Shown: in pieces, positions 1 through 5,955 of the stretch
Layout: the number at the start of each line of letters is the position of its first letter
How positions within the stretch are numbered: position 1 is the first letter of the stretch
Source of the DNA: an uncultured Rikenellaceae bacterium
GTDB lineage: Bacteria; Bacteroidota; Bacteroidia; Bacteroidales; Rikenellaceae
Direction of reading: 5' to 3'
NCBI GenBank assembly: GCA_947054185.1
Contig: CAMRVW010000065.1
Location: forward strand, 1-11,484
Length of the DNA: 11,484 nucleotides
Position numbers and translations under genes: made by a program
The notes under the pieces: model-generated
What the model saw: the letters and a program-made list of their open reading frames with translations, nothing else
Database searches by the model: none
What the model was told of the DNA's origin: nothing

Positions 1-82
1 TTTTGCCGCACTGCCCCTCTTTTGTTTCCTGCTCTTCTTTCCGCACCCTTTCCGCGAAGCGGTCATGCCCATGTTTTGACAT
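1..82 (-). CDS. Possible 5' end of an unidentified gene, cut by the window edge
   Basis: An ATG at 82-80 on the minus strand opens a frame that stays open for 27 codons to the window edge. It begins MSKHGHDRFAERVRKEEQ and is rich in charged residues. It starts 30 bases after the long hairpin at 113-172. I recognise no family, see no promoter, and another frame (ATG at 94-92) is also open to the edge, so this may not be a gene. It could equally be non-coding sequence belonging to the repeat element next to it. Extension of the contig to the left would decide. Confidence 0.2.
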   Translation of the reverse strand, partial: MSKHGHDRFAERVRKEEQETKEGQCGK

Positions 83-112
83 ACTTCAGGCATTCAGCCC
101 AAGGGCCGAAAA

Positions 113-172
113 ACGACTATCTGATAAAGATTCGCACGTCCTAAGACTGCGTAATCTTTATCAGATAGTCGT
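113..172 (-). repeat. 60-base near-perfect hairpin, variable module of the left repeat element
   Basis: Bases 113-132 are the exact reverse complement of 153-172 (20 pairs). After one unpaired base the stem continues with 133-136 against 148-151, then 138-140 against 145-147 around a four-base tip at 141-144. On the minus strand the stem is followed by five T (113-109), so it could act as an intrinsic terminator for transcription from the rplT side. It directly follows the conserved body at 171-252. The stem is long and almost without mismatches, unlike an ordinary terminator, which suggests selection for the fold itself, or a recent palindromic origin. The right-hand copy seems to have a corresponding segment with a different stem sequence. 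Confidence 0.65.
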
Positions 173-296
173 ACTTCCTCCTTAGTTGTTCCTCAAAAAT
201 ATCAAAACGGGGTCCGTGACCCCTCCCCCGGAAGGGCCGCCGGAGGCAGTTCTGTCAAACCAAAATGGCAGTTCCGATAAAATAAACATCAGTGGC
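171..296 (-). repeat. Left copy of an inverted, structured intergenic element (conserved body plus tandem leader units)
   Basis: Read on the minus strand, the copy starts with degenerate units (about 296-254), one of which begins GGAACTGCC. Bases 252-208 match 11366-11410 of the right copy exactly over 45 bases, and 196-180 match 11421-11437 exactly over 17 bases; between these lies a diverged A/T-rich spacer of 11 versus 10 bases. GTAC ends both bodies. The core folds as CCTCC/GGAGG around a CCC-TTCC-GGG stem-loop, and as GGGGTC-ACG-GACCCC. In this copy the second hairpin is followed by a T-rich stretch, so it could terminate transcription. No coding potential is apparent. The element lies just after the rplT terminator and in the same direction. 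I cannot name the family. Confidence 0.8.
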
Positions 297-302
297 GGTA
301 AC

Positions 303-332
303 AAAAAGAGCATCCGAGATGTCGGATGCTCT
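303..332 (-). terminator. Rho-independent terminator of the rpmI-rplT operon
   Basis: On the minus strand an 11-base-pair stem (332-322 with 317-307) closes a four-base loop and is followed by five T (307-303). It lies 23 bases after the rplT stop codon. The stem is perfect and about half G/C, so this is a strong intrinsic terminator. Transcripts that read through would run into the repeat element at 296-113. Confidence 0.88.
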
Positions 333-355
333 GAAGACTGTTTATTGGTCGCCGG

Positions 356-700
356 TTATTTTACCAGGTCGACAATTTTTACAAAAGCCTGCGGATGATT
401 CATCGCGAGGTCGGCAAGGACTTTGCGGTTAAGTTCGATACCTTTTTTGTTTACCTTGCCTATAAACTCAGAGTAAGTCATGCCGTGCATTCTGGCAGCG
501 GCGTTTATACGTTGAATCCAAAGTGCGCGGAACTCGCGTTTTTTGTTTTTACGGTCGCGGTAAGCATAAGTCAAACCTTTTTCAACCGTGTTTTTGGCAA
601 CGGTCCAGACGTTTCTTCTGGCAAGGAAGTTACCTTTGGCCAGTTTCAAAACTCTTTTTCTTCTGGCTCTTGAGGCAACGGCGTTTACTGATCTTGGCAT
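356..700 (-). CDS. rplT: 50S ribosomal protein bL20
   Basis: The protein has 114 residues, the usual bL20 length. It has the very basic N-terminus (MPRSVNAVASRARRKRVLK) that threads into 23S rRNA, followed by the typical YAYRDRKNKKREFRALWIQRI region and the globular C-terminal half (NRKVLADLAMNHP). bL20 is needed for early assembly of the large subunit and in several bacteria also represses its own operon by binding mRNA. The ATG at 700 is the only sensible start. rpmI lies 88 bases upstream and a strong terminator follows. No sign of damage. Identification is secure. Confidence 0.97.
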   Translation of the reverse strand: MPRSVNAVASRARRKRVLKLAKGNFLARRNVWTVAKNTVEKGLTYAYRDRKNKKREFRALWIQRINAAARMHGMTYSEFIGKVNKKGIELNRKVLADLAMNHPQAFVKIVDLVK

Positions 701-720
701 AGTGTTACTTTTTTGAACGG

Positions 721-749
721 TTAGCGGCCTTGAGGCTCTTTGGGGCTAA
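721..749 (-). promoter_or_regulatory. Small hairpin in the rpmI-rplT spacer, 20 bases before rplT
   Basis: On the minus strand TTAGC (749-745) pairs with GCTAA (725-721), and inside it GCC-TCAA-GGC forms a second short stem. The 88-base spacer is longer than typical operon spacing, which leaves room for a translational control site. That L20 binds here is only inference, based on L20 autocontrol in other bacteria. The stems are short and could be due to chance. Confidence 0.25.
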
Positions 750-788
750 GTCGATCTTAATTAAACAAATAAAAAATCACGCTTGTGC

Positions 789-983
789 TTATTTTACGAG
801 CATCGAGCGAATGGTTATCGCGTCCGAAGAGGTTGCGATACCTGTGTGCGTCAAGTTACGCTTTTGTTTGGTGGTCTTTTTCGTCAGGATATGTCTTTTG
901 AAGGCATGCTTTCTTTTGACTTTTCCCGAGCCGGTGAGCGTAAAGCGTTTTTTAGCTCCCGAGATAGTCTTCATTTTAGGCAT
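789..983 (-). CDS. rpmI: 50S ribosomal protein bL35
   Basis: The 64-residue protein MPKMKTISGAKKRFTLTGSG... is a typical bL35: small, extremely basic, with the KMKT start, the GAKKRF motif and the KRKHAFKRHILTKK stretch. It is a late-assembling component of the large ribosomal subunit. It is followed by rplT on the same strand, the usual pairing. The usual partner upstream, infC (IF3), is not here: the gene upstream is an RsmI-like methyltransferase, and a well-formed promoter sits directly in front of rpmI. Confidence 0.96.
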   Translation of the reverse strand: MPKMKTISGAKKRFTLTGSGKVKRKHAFKRHILTKKTTKQKRNLTHTGIATSSDAITIRSMLVK

Positions 984-1012
984 AATTGTAAAAATTTTAT
1001 TAAACAGCGCTG

Positions 1013-1043
1013 CAAAGATAATTCTTTTTTGCCAAACAACAAA
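1013..1043 (-). promoter_or_regulatory. Bacteroidota-type promoter of rpmI-rplT
   Basis: On the minus strand the -7 box TATCTTTG (1020-1013) fits TAnnTTTG exactly, and TTTG (1043-1040) lies 19 bases upstream of it, fitting the known -33/-7 arrangement of the Bacteroidota primary sigma factor. Transcription should start near 1005-1007, giving an rpmI leader of only about 20-25 bases. The rest of this intergenic stretch (1044-1194) shows no gene, and only a weak inverted repeat near 1077-1090 without a T tract. Confidence 0.8.
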
Positions 1044-1194
1044 TAAATGTGCGAGGCAAAATTTGTTCGACGCCGTGATGCGGGCATCATACGCACACTC
1101 TAATGATACAACGCGTAACGTCCCCTTACAAGATGTCGCACGGACTAATCCTGTGAAACAGCAATGCCGGGTACCAACGGCGCAATACAGATGG

Positions 1195-1911
1195 CTATCG
1201 TCCGATAAGAAATATGGTCGGAACCTTGCCTATGAGAGGTGCGCTCTTTTTTCTCCAGCCGGCAACGGTGTCGGTTTTGATGTACTCCTCGGGCGATGTT
1301 ATGTTTCGCGCGACGGTAAGTCTGGTTGTGGGGGCGAGTGTCTTGAGCAGAACGGCCAGCAACTTGTCGTTGCGGTATGGCGCCTCTATGAATATCTGGG
1401 TGTACCCTTCGGTGACGGCCATACGCTCCATCTTCACTATCGCAGAGCGGCGGGCGTCGTCTTTTACCGGCAGATAACCGTTGAATGTAAACGTCTGTCC
1501 CGTAAGCCCCGATGCCATGAGCGACATTATTATGGACGATGCCCCCACCAACGGCACCACCTCTATGCCTCGTCTGTGGGCGACGGACACAAGCTCGGCA
1601 CCCGGGTCGGCCACGCCAGGCACACCTGCCTCCGACATGAGGCCGAGGTCGAAGCCCGCGTCCACAGGGGCGAGCATCGACTCTATCTCTTCATGCCGTG
1701 TGTGTTCGTTGAGCACCGAGAATGAAAGTTCGTCTATGACAACTCCGCGATGGCAGCTGCTGATAAAGCGACGTGCCGACCTCAGCTCTTCGACGACATA
1801 GTGGCGAAGACGCGCTATGATGCGTCCCACCTCCTCGGGTTGGCTGTAATCGAGGGGGCGAGAGGTGTCTAAAGGTGTCGGTATCAGATAAAGTTTTCCC
1901 GGCATCGGCAT
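1195..1911 (-). CDS. RsmI-like SAM-dependent methyltransferase (tetrapyrrole-methylase fold)
   Basis: This 238-residue protein resembles the family of RsmI, the 16S rRNA C1402 2'-O-methyltransferase. It starts like RsmI (KLYLIPTPL), has the hallmark SEAGVPGVADPG at residues 93-104, then VPLVGASSIIMSLMASG, FNGYLP and FIEAPYRN, all at family positions. It is shorter than E. coli RsmI (about 286 residues), and the GNL-type segment after PTP is replaced by LDTSRPLDYSQPEEV, so it may be a Bacteroidota paralogue with another RNA target; I therefore give no symbol. Its ATG overlaps the stop codon of the upstream FKBP gene by one base (TAATG), which implies translational coupling. A second in-frame ATG two codons later is possible. 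The gene is followed by the rpmI promoter. Confidence 0.85.
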   Translation of the reverse strand: MPMPGKLYLIPTPLDTSRPLDYSQPEEVGRIIARLRHYVVEELRSARRFISSCHRGVVIDELSFSVLNEHTRHEEIESMLAPVDAGFDLGLMSEAGVPGVADPGAELVSVAHRRGIEVVPLVGASSIIMSLMASGLTGQTFTFNGYLPVKDDARRSAIVKMERMAVTEGYTQIFIEAPYRNDKLLAVLLKTLAPTTRLTVARNITSPEEYIKTDTVAGWRKKSAPLIGKVPTIFLIGR

Positions 1912-2924
1912 TATTCTTTCTCTATCTCTATGTCGAATACCAGAGAGTCGAAGGGCCTGATATATACGCCGTTGGAGTTGCTGCCCGAGACGCCGTAACC
2001 CCAGTTGTAAGTGAATACCACCGTGGCTTTCTCGCCTCGTTTCATGTTGAGTATGGCCTGCTTGAACCCCTCGACGAAAGAGCTGCCGTTGAAGTTGAGG
2101 GGCGAGTATGACTTGGAGCTTTGATATATGCCGCTCTCTTGGGCAACGCTCTTTATGTTGGTGTCGAACACCTTGCCGTCTATGTAACGGCCGGCATAAT
2201 ATATGTCGACATCATCGTCCTCTTTCACGTTCTCGCCGCTCGACACCGGCTGCGTTATCTTGAGGTATATGCCCTCTTTGAGCGAGTCGGTGGCCAGTTT
2301 GCCCAGCTTTTGTGTGGCATACTCGATCACCTCGCGGCTGCTTATCTTGGCCGGGTCGTCAGATATGTTGTCAAGACGGAGGGCGCGATAGACGGGGGTG
2401 GAGGCCGGTATGGTGGTGTTGCCGGCAAAACCTTCGACCGCCGGTGTCGACGAGCCGTTGGTGCCGAATGCGTAACGCGAGCTGCAATACAGCTCTAACG
2501 AGTCGCCTATATTCATCTGCGCCAGTGCCTTATATACACCTTCTGTAAGGTCGGTGTTGCCGTTGTAATAGCGTGTTATCTCAGGCACGAAATGGGTGAT
2601 GGCCTTGTATGTGCCGAGACGACGCGCAATTGCCGGATACATGTTGAAAAAGTAATCGCCCTCGAGGTTCTTGCCCAGGCCGGTGGTGTAAACCCAGCTC
2701 TTGCTTTCTTGCAGCTCCACCTTCTCTGCGGGTGTCTCGGCGGGATATATCTTGTAATACAAGCCGTCGTCCACCTTGGGAATGTCGGGACGGTTGGCCT
2801 GCATCCAACGAGCCAACACCGCCTCTTCCATGTCGTTGCCGCTGTTGTCTTTCGTGTCGGCGCACGATACGAGGGCTGCAAAGGCCACCGCAACGAGCGA
2901 TATCTTGGTGAGAATGTCAGTCAT
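1911..2924 (-). CDS. Lipoprotein with two FKBP-type peptidyl-prolyl isomerase domains
   Basis: The 337-residue protein has a lipoprotein signal peptide (lipobox LVSC, lipidated Cys21). Two FKBP-like domains follow. The second (about 225-336) is well conserved: DIYYAGRYIDGKVFDTN, SFVEGFKQAILNMKRGEKA, WGYG, and FDSLVFDIEIE. The first (about 75-185) keeps MNIGDSLELYCSSRYAFG and a VYRALRLDNI ending but is diverged, and may bind rather than isomerise. FKBPs of this type catalyse prolyl cis-trans isomerisation or act as chaperones for envelope proteins; the actual clients are unknown. The start overlaps the end of the upstream FKBP gene by eight bases (ATGACTGA), so the two are probably translated together and the proteins may work together. 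Confidence 0.9.
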   Translation of the reverse strand: MTDILTKISLVAVAFAALVSCADTKDNSGNDMEEAVLARWMQANRPDIPKVDDGLYYKIYPAETPAEKVELQESKSWVYTTGLGKNLEGDYFFNMYPAIARRLGTYKAITHFVPEITRYYNGNTDLTEGVYKALAQMNIGDSLELYCSSRYAFGTNGSSTPAVEGFAGNTTIPASTPVYRALRLDNISDDPAKISSREVIEYATQKLGKLATDSLKEGIYLKITQPVSSGENVKEDDDVDIYYAGRYIDGKVFDTNIKSVAQESGIYQSSKSYSPLNFNGSSFVEGFKQAILNMKRGEKATVVFTYNWGYGVSGSNSNGVYIRPFDSLVFDIEIEKE

Positions 2925-3471
2925 TTTTCAATATTCTTTTTATTTCGGCAAAGATAGCAATTGTTGTAAATTTTTCAACGACACCGGCACTTTTATTGCC
3001 GTATGCCAGCTTCGAGGGCACGAACATCATGAGCGAATCGCCATCCTGGCCATCTTCGAGCCCCAGCTCAAATCCCTTTATAAGGTCGGTGTGGCCGTAT
3101 CTTATGCCGAGCGGGCCCTCCTCGACATATTTGAGGTCGAAGCCGTTTTCTTCTGCCACCGAGGGTATGTTGGTTACGAACAGCGAGTCGGGACGGCTCT
3201 GAAAGGTGTACATGGCGTAAAAGACCCACAGCGAATCGCCGTTGGTGACACGCAATCGGCCGGGGTCGGCCTCCGTCTTGTTGAGACGCGTTATGAACAT
3301 GCCGTCATTCTCTCTTACGGGAGTGGTAAGCTCGCTCGTGTATGATATGATGCGCTCGCGTTGTGCCGAGTCGCTGTTTTGGTCGGTGCCCTTGTTGCAT
3401 CCGCAAACAAGCAGTAAAAGGGCCGCCATTATGGTGTTGCGCATGGTTCGTTGTGTTTGGTCTTTAATCAT
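2917..3471 (-). CDS. Single-domain FKBP-type peptidyl-prolyl isomerase lipoprotein
   Basis: The 184-residue protein has a hydrophobic N-terminus ending in LLLVCGCNKG, a lipoprotein signal with likely lipidation at Cys25 (Cys23 is less likely). One FKBP domain occupies about residues 70-184: LWVFYAMYTFQ, the DLIKGFELGLEDGQDGDSLMMFVPSKLAYGNK core, and a TTIAIFAEIKRI final strand. The loop that holds much of the active site is altered compared with human FKBP12, so isomerase activity is uncertain. A second in-frame ATG at 3444 (MRNTIMAALL) would give a more compact signal peptide and may be the real start. It overlaps the downstream two-domain FKBP gene. It follows the M3 peptidase gene after 101 bases (3472-3572), in which I see no clear promoter or terminator. 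Confidence 0.88.
   Translation of the reverse strand: MIKDQTQRTMRNTIMAALLLLVCGCNKGTDQNSDSAQRERIISYTSELTTPVRENDGMFITRLNKTEADPGRLRVTNGDSLWVFYAMYTFQSRPDSLFVTNIPSVAEENGFDLKYVEEGPLGIRYGHTDLIKGFELGLEDGQDGDSLMMFVPSKLAYGNKSAGVVEKFTTIAIFAEIKRILKND
2949..2956 (-). promoter_or_regulatory. Possible internal promoter before the two-domain FKBP gene
   Basis: TATCTTTG on the minus strand (2956-2949) fits the Bacteroidota -7 consensus and lies 24 bases upstream of the ATG at 2924. The upstream box at the right distance is only GTTG (2979-2976). It falls inside the end of the preceding gene, where it encodes AIFA, so a chance match is quite possible. Confidence 0.28.
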
Positions 3472-3572
3472 TTACGCAAAAGATCAAGACAGGTTGCTTA
3501 TTTTATTGTTGCATTTGTGTCACCCCCGGGTCGCAGTGATACAGGTGATTGCCAGCTATCAATCCAGGCCTG

Positions 3573-5609
3573 TTACTTGCCGTTAAGGCCGAGCTTGTCT
3601 GATAACGCCTGTGTCTGCGGTTTGTGGCCGCGGAACTCGACGAAAAGATCCATTGCGTCACGTGCGCCTCCCGCCTCGAGCAGTCTGCGGAAAGCCTCGG
3701 CCGTCGATGTGTCGTATATGCCCCTCTCTTTGAAGAGCGAGAAGGCGTCGGCCTCGAGCACCTCGGCCCACTTATAGCTGTAATATCCTGCCGCATATCC
3801 GCCTGCGAAGATGTGTGAGAACGACGGTGTGAAATAACATCCCTCCACCGCCAGCATTACCGAGCACCGTTCCACGGCCTTGCGTTCAAAGGTCTCGACA
3901 TCGTCATCGACGGCGGTGGCGGTGTGCCATGCCATGTCGTTGATGCCGAAGCCGAGCTGGCGCACACATGCGTAACCGCTCAGATAATTGCGTCCGGCTA
4001 TTATCTTGTCTGTCAGCGACTCGGGGATGGTCTCTCCGGTGCGGTAATCTTTGGCCCACAGGACGAGGAAATCGCGCTCTGTGGCCCAGTTCTCCATTAT
4101 CTGCGACGGCAGCTCCACGAAGTCCCATGCCACATTGGTGCCAGAGAGCGATGTGTACCTGCCTTTGGCAAATATGCCGTGCAGGGCGTGGCCGAACTCA
4201 TGCAGCAGGGTGGTGACCTCGTCGAAAGTCAGCAGCGAGGGCGTATCTGCGGTGGGCTTGGTGACGTTGGTCACTATGGTGATGTGGGGACGCGGATCTA
4301 TGCCGTCGATGAAGGTCAGCTCTTTCATGGGGTTCATCCATGCGCCTCCGTTTTTGCCGGTGCGGGGGAAGAAGTCCATGTACAACACGGCCAGATAGTC
4401 GCCGTCTTTGTCGAACACCTCGTAAGCCTTGACGTCGGGATGCCACACCTCTATCTCTCGGTTGTGTGTGAATGTAAGCCCATAGAGCCTGCCTGCGAGC
4501 ATAAAGAGGGCCTCTTGCACGTTGTCGAGCTTGAAGTATGGTTTTAACATGCTGTCGCTAAGGGAGTAACGTTTGTTCCTCAGCTTCTCTGACCAGTAAC
4601 TGAAATCCCACGGCATAAACTCACCTTCATGGCCGTTCTCTTTGGCGTATGCAGCCACCGCGTCGACGTCGGCACGGGCGTAAGGCATCGATTTGAGCAA
4701 AAGCTCGTCGAGGAACTCTTCGACGGTCGATGTGCTGCCGGCCATGCGCTCTTTCAGCACATAATCGGCAAAGGTGTCATAGCCGAGCAGACGCGCTTTC
4801 TGCTGCCTTAGCGCGACTATGCGTTTGACTGTCTGCGTATTGTCGAAGCGGCTGCCAGCCACGCAACGGCCGTTGTATGCCTTGTGAAGCCTCTCTCTGA
4901 GCTCGCGCCGCGACGAATATTTCATAAACGGACCATAGCTCGGAGCATCTAGCGTCACCGCCCACCCATCAAGCCCTCTTGCCGCCGCCTCCTCGCCCGC
5001 CGCCGCCTTGACATAGTCGGGCAGTCCCTCAAGGTCGCCCTCGTCGGTAAGGTGCAATACATAGTCGTTGGTGGCATCCAAGAGGTTCTTCTCAAAGTCG
5101 AGGCTCAGGCGGCTCAACTCCTTGTTGATGTGGGCCAGACGCTCTTTATCTTCGTGAGAAAGAAGCGCTCCGCCGCGGGTGAACTCCTTAAAGGTGTTGT
5201 CTAGGAGCATAGATTGCTCGGCGGTGAGAGATAGTGAGTCGCGCTTGTCATATACCGCCTTTATGCGCCCGAACAGTTTGTCGTTGTGGTGCACGCCGTC
5301 GGAAAATGCCGTGACCTTTTCTGAGGCCTCCATGGCTATGAGCTGCAAGGGCTCTGAGGTGTTTGACGAGTTGAGGTTGAAGAGAACGCCGCACACCAGC
5401 CCCAAACGGTCTGACGAACGCTCGTATGCCTCTATGGTATTTTCAAATGTGGGAGCCTCGCAGTTGCCGGCAATGGCCTCTATGCGGTTCTGAGCCTCTG
5501 TTATCAGCGTCTCTATGGCGGGGGCGTAATGTTCTAACTCTATCTTGCTGAAAGGCACTGTGTTGTGAACGGTGTGCCAATGTGTCAAAAGCGGATTTTC
5601 GTTGTTCAT
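3573..5609 (-). CDS. M3-family zinc metallopeptidase (Dcp / oligopeptidase A type)
   Basis: The 678-residue protein belongs to the thimet-oligopeptidase family M3A. The zinc site HEFGH is at residues 470-474, and the third ligand Glu lies in FVELPSQIMENW about 25 residues later. The C-terminal GGYAAGYYSYKWAEVLEADAF loop and the final FVEFRGHKP...LGLNGK are typical of Dcp and OpdA (E. coli forms about 680 residues). These enzymes cut short peptides in the cytoplasm; Dcp removes C-terminal dipeptides. I cannot separate Dcp from OpdA-like specificity by eye. I chose the ATG at 5609 (MNNENPLLTHW) because it matches the family N-terminus; the frame extends 33 codons upstream to a TTG but that part looks non-coding. 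No signal peptide. It lies 346 bases after lptD on the same strand, with tandem repeats between. Confidence 0.93.
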   Translation of the reverse strand: MNNENPLLTHWHTVHNTVPFSKIELEHYAPAIETLITEAQNRIEAIAGNCEAPTFENTIEAYERSSDRLGLVCGVLFNLNSSNTSEPLQLIAMEASEKVTAFSDGVHHNDKLFGRIKAVYDKRDSLSLTAEQSMLLDNTFKEFTRGGALLSHEDKERLAHINKELSRLSLDFEKNLLDATNDYVLHLTDEGDLEGLPDYVKAAAGEEAAARGLDGWAVTLDAPSYGPFMKYSSRRELRERLHKAYNGRCVAGSRFDNTQTVKRIVALRQQKARLLGYDTFADYVLKERMAGSTSTVEEFLDELLLKSMPYARADVDAVAAYAKENGHEGEFMPWDFSYWSEKLRNKRYSLSDSMLKPYFKLDNVQEALFMLAGRLYGLTFTHNREIEVWHPDVKAYEVFDKDGDYLAVLYMDFFPRTGKNGGAWMNPMKELTFIDGIDPRPHITIVTNVTKPTADTPSLLTFDEVTTLLHEFGHALHGIFAKGRYTSLSGTNVAWDFVELPSQIMENWATERDFLVLWAKDYRTGETIPESLTDKIIAGRNYLSGYACVRQLGFGINDMAWHTATAVDDDVETFERKAVERCSVMLAVEGCYFTPSFSHIFAGGYAAGYYSYKWAEVLEADAFSLFKERGIYDTSTAEAFRRLLEAGGARDAMDLFVEFRGHKPQTQALSDKLGLNGK

Positions 5610-5816
5610 CTGCGTATATCCTATTGTGAGGGCGGCCGGTGCGGCAACCGCGGTTACTTCTGTTTTTATTATGAAAACATTGAGAATGTCGTGCAAATTA
5701 TCGGACAAAAAAGATGTGCGACCCCATGCTCCCTTTTTTCCCGTGATCCCTGTCTAAAGCCCGCTCTGTTTTCTCCGTGGCCCCTTGTCTTTGGCCACCT
5801 CACTCCTTTTGTCTCC

Positions 5817-5924
5817 CTTTGTCCCCTTCGCTCCCTTTGTCCCCTTCGCTCCCTTTGTCCCCTTCGCTCCCTTTGTTTCCTTCGCTCCCTTTGTCCCCTT
5901 CACTCCCTTTGTTTCCTTCGCTCC
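5817..5924 (-). repeat. Six tandem 18-base repeats between lptD and the peptidase gene
   Basis: Six consecutive 18-base units, plus-strand form CTTTGTCCCCTTCGCTCC, begin at 5817, 5835, 5853, 5871, 5889 and 5907. The first three are identical; later units differ only by TT for CC and one G-to-A change. A degenerate unit precedes them (5799-5816). The transcribed (minus) strand is almost all purine. The period is a multiple of three, so every frame is open through the array. In the lptD frame beyond its stop it reads as Gly-Ser-Glu / Gly-Asp(Asn)-Lys triplets, ending at a TGA at 5802-5800. The remaining gap (5610-5816) holds a short GTGGCC/GGCCAC hairpin at 5777-5798 without a T tract and no clear promoter. 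Confidence 0.92.
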
Positions 5925-5955
5925 CGGCCCACTGTCTCCGGCCCCTCGGGATTTT

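Noticed and set aside
3..185. A 60-codon plus-strand frame at the left edge
   Set aside because: It runs straight through the 60-base palindrome and into the conserved element body, and has no family features.
180..252. Integron attC site
   Set aside because: Hairpins are present, but I could not find a matched RYYYAAC / GTTRRRY core pair and no integrase or cassette structure is visible.
730..1725. A 331-codon plus-strand open frame
   Set aside because: It is antisense to rpmI and the RsmI-like gene, crosses an obvious promoter region and has no recognisable domain.
5777..5798. Terminator of lptD (GTGGCC/GGCCAC hairpin)
   Set aside because: On the minus strand it is followed by GGAGAAAACAG and not by a T tract, so it does not look like an intrinsic terminator.
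5817..5924. CRISPR array
   Set aside because: The 18-base units are directly adjacent with no spacers, and no cas gene is near.
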